In this document: positions 12,491-13,045 of the stretch, piece by piece
Layout of the letters: each line of letters begins with the position of its first letter
Numbering within the stretch: the stretch's first letter is position 1
Assembly (NCBI GenBank): GCA_947451445.1
Contig: CANFZJ010000047.1
Span: forward strand, 1-13,045
Length of the DNA: 13,045 nt
Reading direction: 5' to 3'
From: Comamonadaceae bacterium
GTDB lineage: Bacteria; Pseudomonadota; Gammaproteobacteria; Burkholderiales; Burkholderiaceae_C
The notes under the pieces: model-generated
What the model saw: only the letters and a program-made list of their open reading frames with translations
What the model was told of the DNA's origin: nothing
Databases searched by the model: none
Made by a program: the position numbers and the translations under genes

Positions 12491-13045
12491 TCAAGCGTGC
12501 ACCAGCGTGCCTTCGTCTTCGCCCATGACCACACGCTTTAACGCGCCATGCTTGAAGATGGAGAACACCTTGATGGGGAGCTTCTGGTCGCGGCACAACG
12601 CAAAAGCAGTGGCGTCCATGATGCCCAGGTTTTGGCCCATGGCTTCGTCAAACGACAGCGTGGCGTAACGGGTAGCGGCGGGGTCTTTTTTGGGGTCAGC
12701 GGTGTATACGCCATCGACCTTGGTGGCCTTGAGCACGATTTCAGCGCCAATCTCGGCACCACGCAGAGCAGCAGCCGTGTCGGTGGTGAAAAACGGGTTG
12801 CCCGTGCCAGCGGCGAACACCACCACTTTGCCTTCTTCCAGGTACTGCAACGCTTTGGGACGCACATAGGGTTCGACCACCTGGTCGATGGCAATGGCGG
12901 ACATCACACGGGCGGTCAAACCAGCCTTGTTCATGGCGTCGGCCAGGGCCAGCGCATTCATCACAGTGGCCAGCATGCCCATGTAGTCGGCGGTGGCGCG
13001 GTCCATACCGACCGAGCCGCCCGCCACACCACGGAAAATATTGCC
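12491..13045 (-). CDS. pyrH: UMP kinase (uridylate kinase), 5' end outside the window
   Basis: Phosphorylates UMP to UDP in pyrimidine nucleotide synthesis. The frame is open to the window edge; 184 codons plus the stop are visible, and roughly 55 N-terminal residues are missing by comparison with the 241-residue E. coli enzyme. The visible part begins in the nucleotide-binding loop (GNIFRGVAGGSVGMDRATAD) and continues with YMGMLATVMNALAL, the FAAGTGNPFFTTDTAAALR segment, KATKVDGVYTADPKKDP and the C-terminal LPIKVFSIFK region, all typical of bacterial hexameric UMP kinases. An apparent GTG start at 13025-13027 is an internal codon. It lies directly upstream of frr, as in most proteobacteria. 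Confidence 0.96.
   Translation of the reverse strand, partial: GNIFRGVAGGSVGMDRATADYMGMLATVMNALALADAMNKAGLTARVMSAIAIDQVVEPYVRPKALQYLEEGKVVVFAAGTGNPFFTTDTAAALRGAEIGAEIVLKATKVDGVYTADPKKDPAATRYATLSFDEAMGQNLGIMDATAFALCRDQKLPIKVFSIFKHGALKRVVMGEDEGTLVHA

Noticed and set aside
13025..13027. GTG as a start codon for pyrH
   Set aside because: The frame continues to the window edge with GNIFRG, part of the conserved nucleotide-binding loop, so the gene is simply cut by the edge.
1..13045. CRISPR arrays, tRNA or rRNA genes, insertion sequences, prophage or defence genes
   Set aside because: No regular direct repeats, cloverleaf sequences, transposase frames or terminal repeats were seen. Nearly every base belongs to a conserved housekeeping gene.

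Overview
The window is a GC-rich chromosomal segment from a Gram-negative bacterium, most likely a betaproteobacterium of the family Comamonadaceae (Rhodoferax, Polaromonas, Acidovorax, Curvibacter and relatives). This rests on the protein sequences, on the gene order uppS-cdsA-dxr-rseP, and on a short repeat motif that I recall as common in that family but could not check. All fourteen genes lie on the minus strand, so transcription runs from high to low coordinates. No gene on the plus strand is supported.

Layout in transcription order. First come the end of pyrH (UMP kinase, cut by the window edge) and frr (ribosome recycling factor). The isoprenoid/phospholipid group follows: uppS (undecaprenyl diphosphate synthase), cdsA (CDP-diacylglycerol synthase) and dxr (DXP reductoisomerase). 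Next is the outer-membrane quality-control group: rseP (site-2 protease of the sigma-E pathway), bamA (beta-barrel insertase) and skp/ompH (periplasmic chaperone). The lipid A group is lpxD, fabZ, lpxA and lpxB. The cluster ends with rnhB (RNase HII) and a SpoU-family RNA 2'-O-methyltransferase. The genes are packed very tightly: ATGA overlaps at lpxD/fabZ and rnhB/methyltransferase, TAATG overlaps at bamA/skp and lpxA/lpxB, a 29-bp overlap at lpxB/rnhB, and gaps of 5-21 bp at most other junctions. Only two gaps exceed 50 bp, pyrH-frr (89 bp) and rseP-bamA (102 bp), and each holds a substantial inverted repeat.

The genes share one theme, building the cell envelope: isoprenoid precursor (Dxr), lipid carrier (UppS), phospholipid head-group precursor (CdsA), outer-membrane protein assembly (BamA, Skp), stress signalling from misfolded outer-membrane proteins (RseP), and the early lipid A pathway (LpxA, LpxD, LpxB), with FabZ drawing on the same 3-hydroxyacyl-ACP pool. 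PyrH, Frr, RNase HII and the methyltransferase are nucleotide and RNA housekeeping genes carried along with it.

This is a conserved housekeeping block, and I do not see a new multi-gene system. The least explained signal is a 48-bp degenerate repeat present three times inside unrelated genes (methyltransferase, lpxB, dxr), always in the same orientation and codon phase, with a conserved small stem. Also worth checking are a perfect 12-bp inverted repeat overlapping a sigma-E-like promoter candidate upstream of bamA, a long hairpin between pyrH and frr, and a bulky residue in the acyl-chain ruler position of LpxA.
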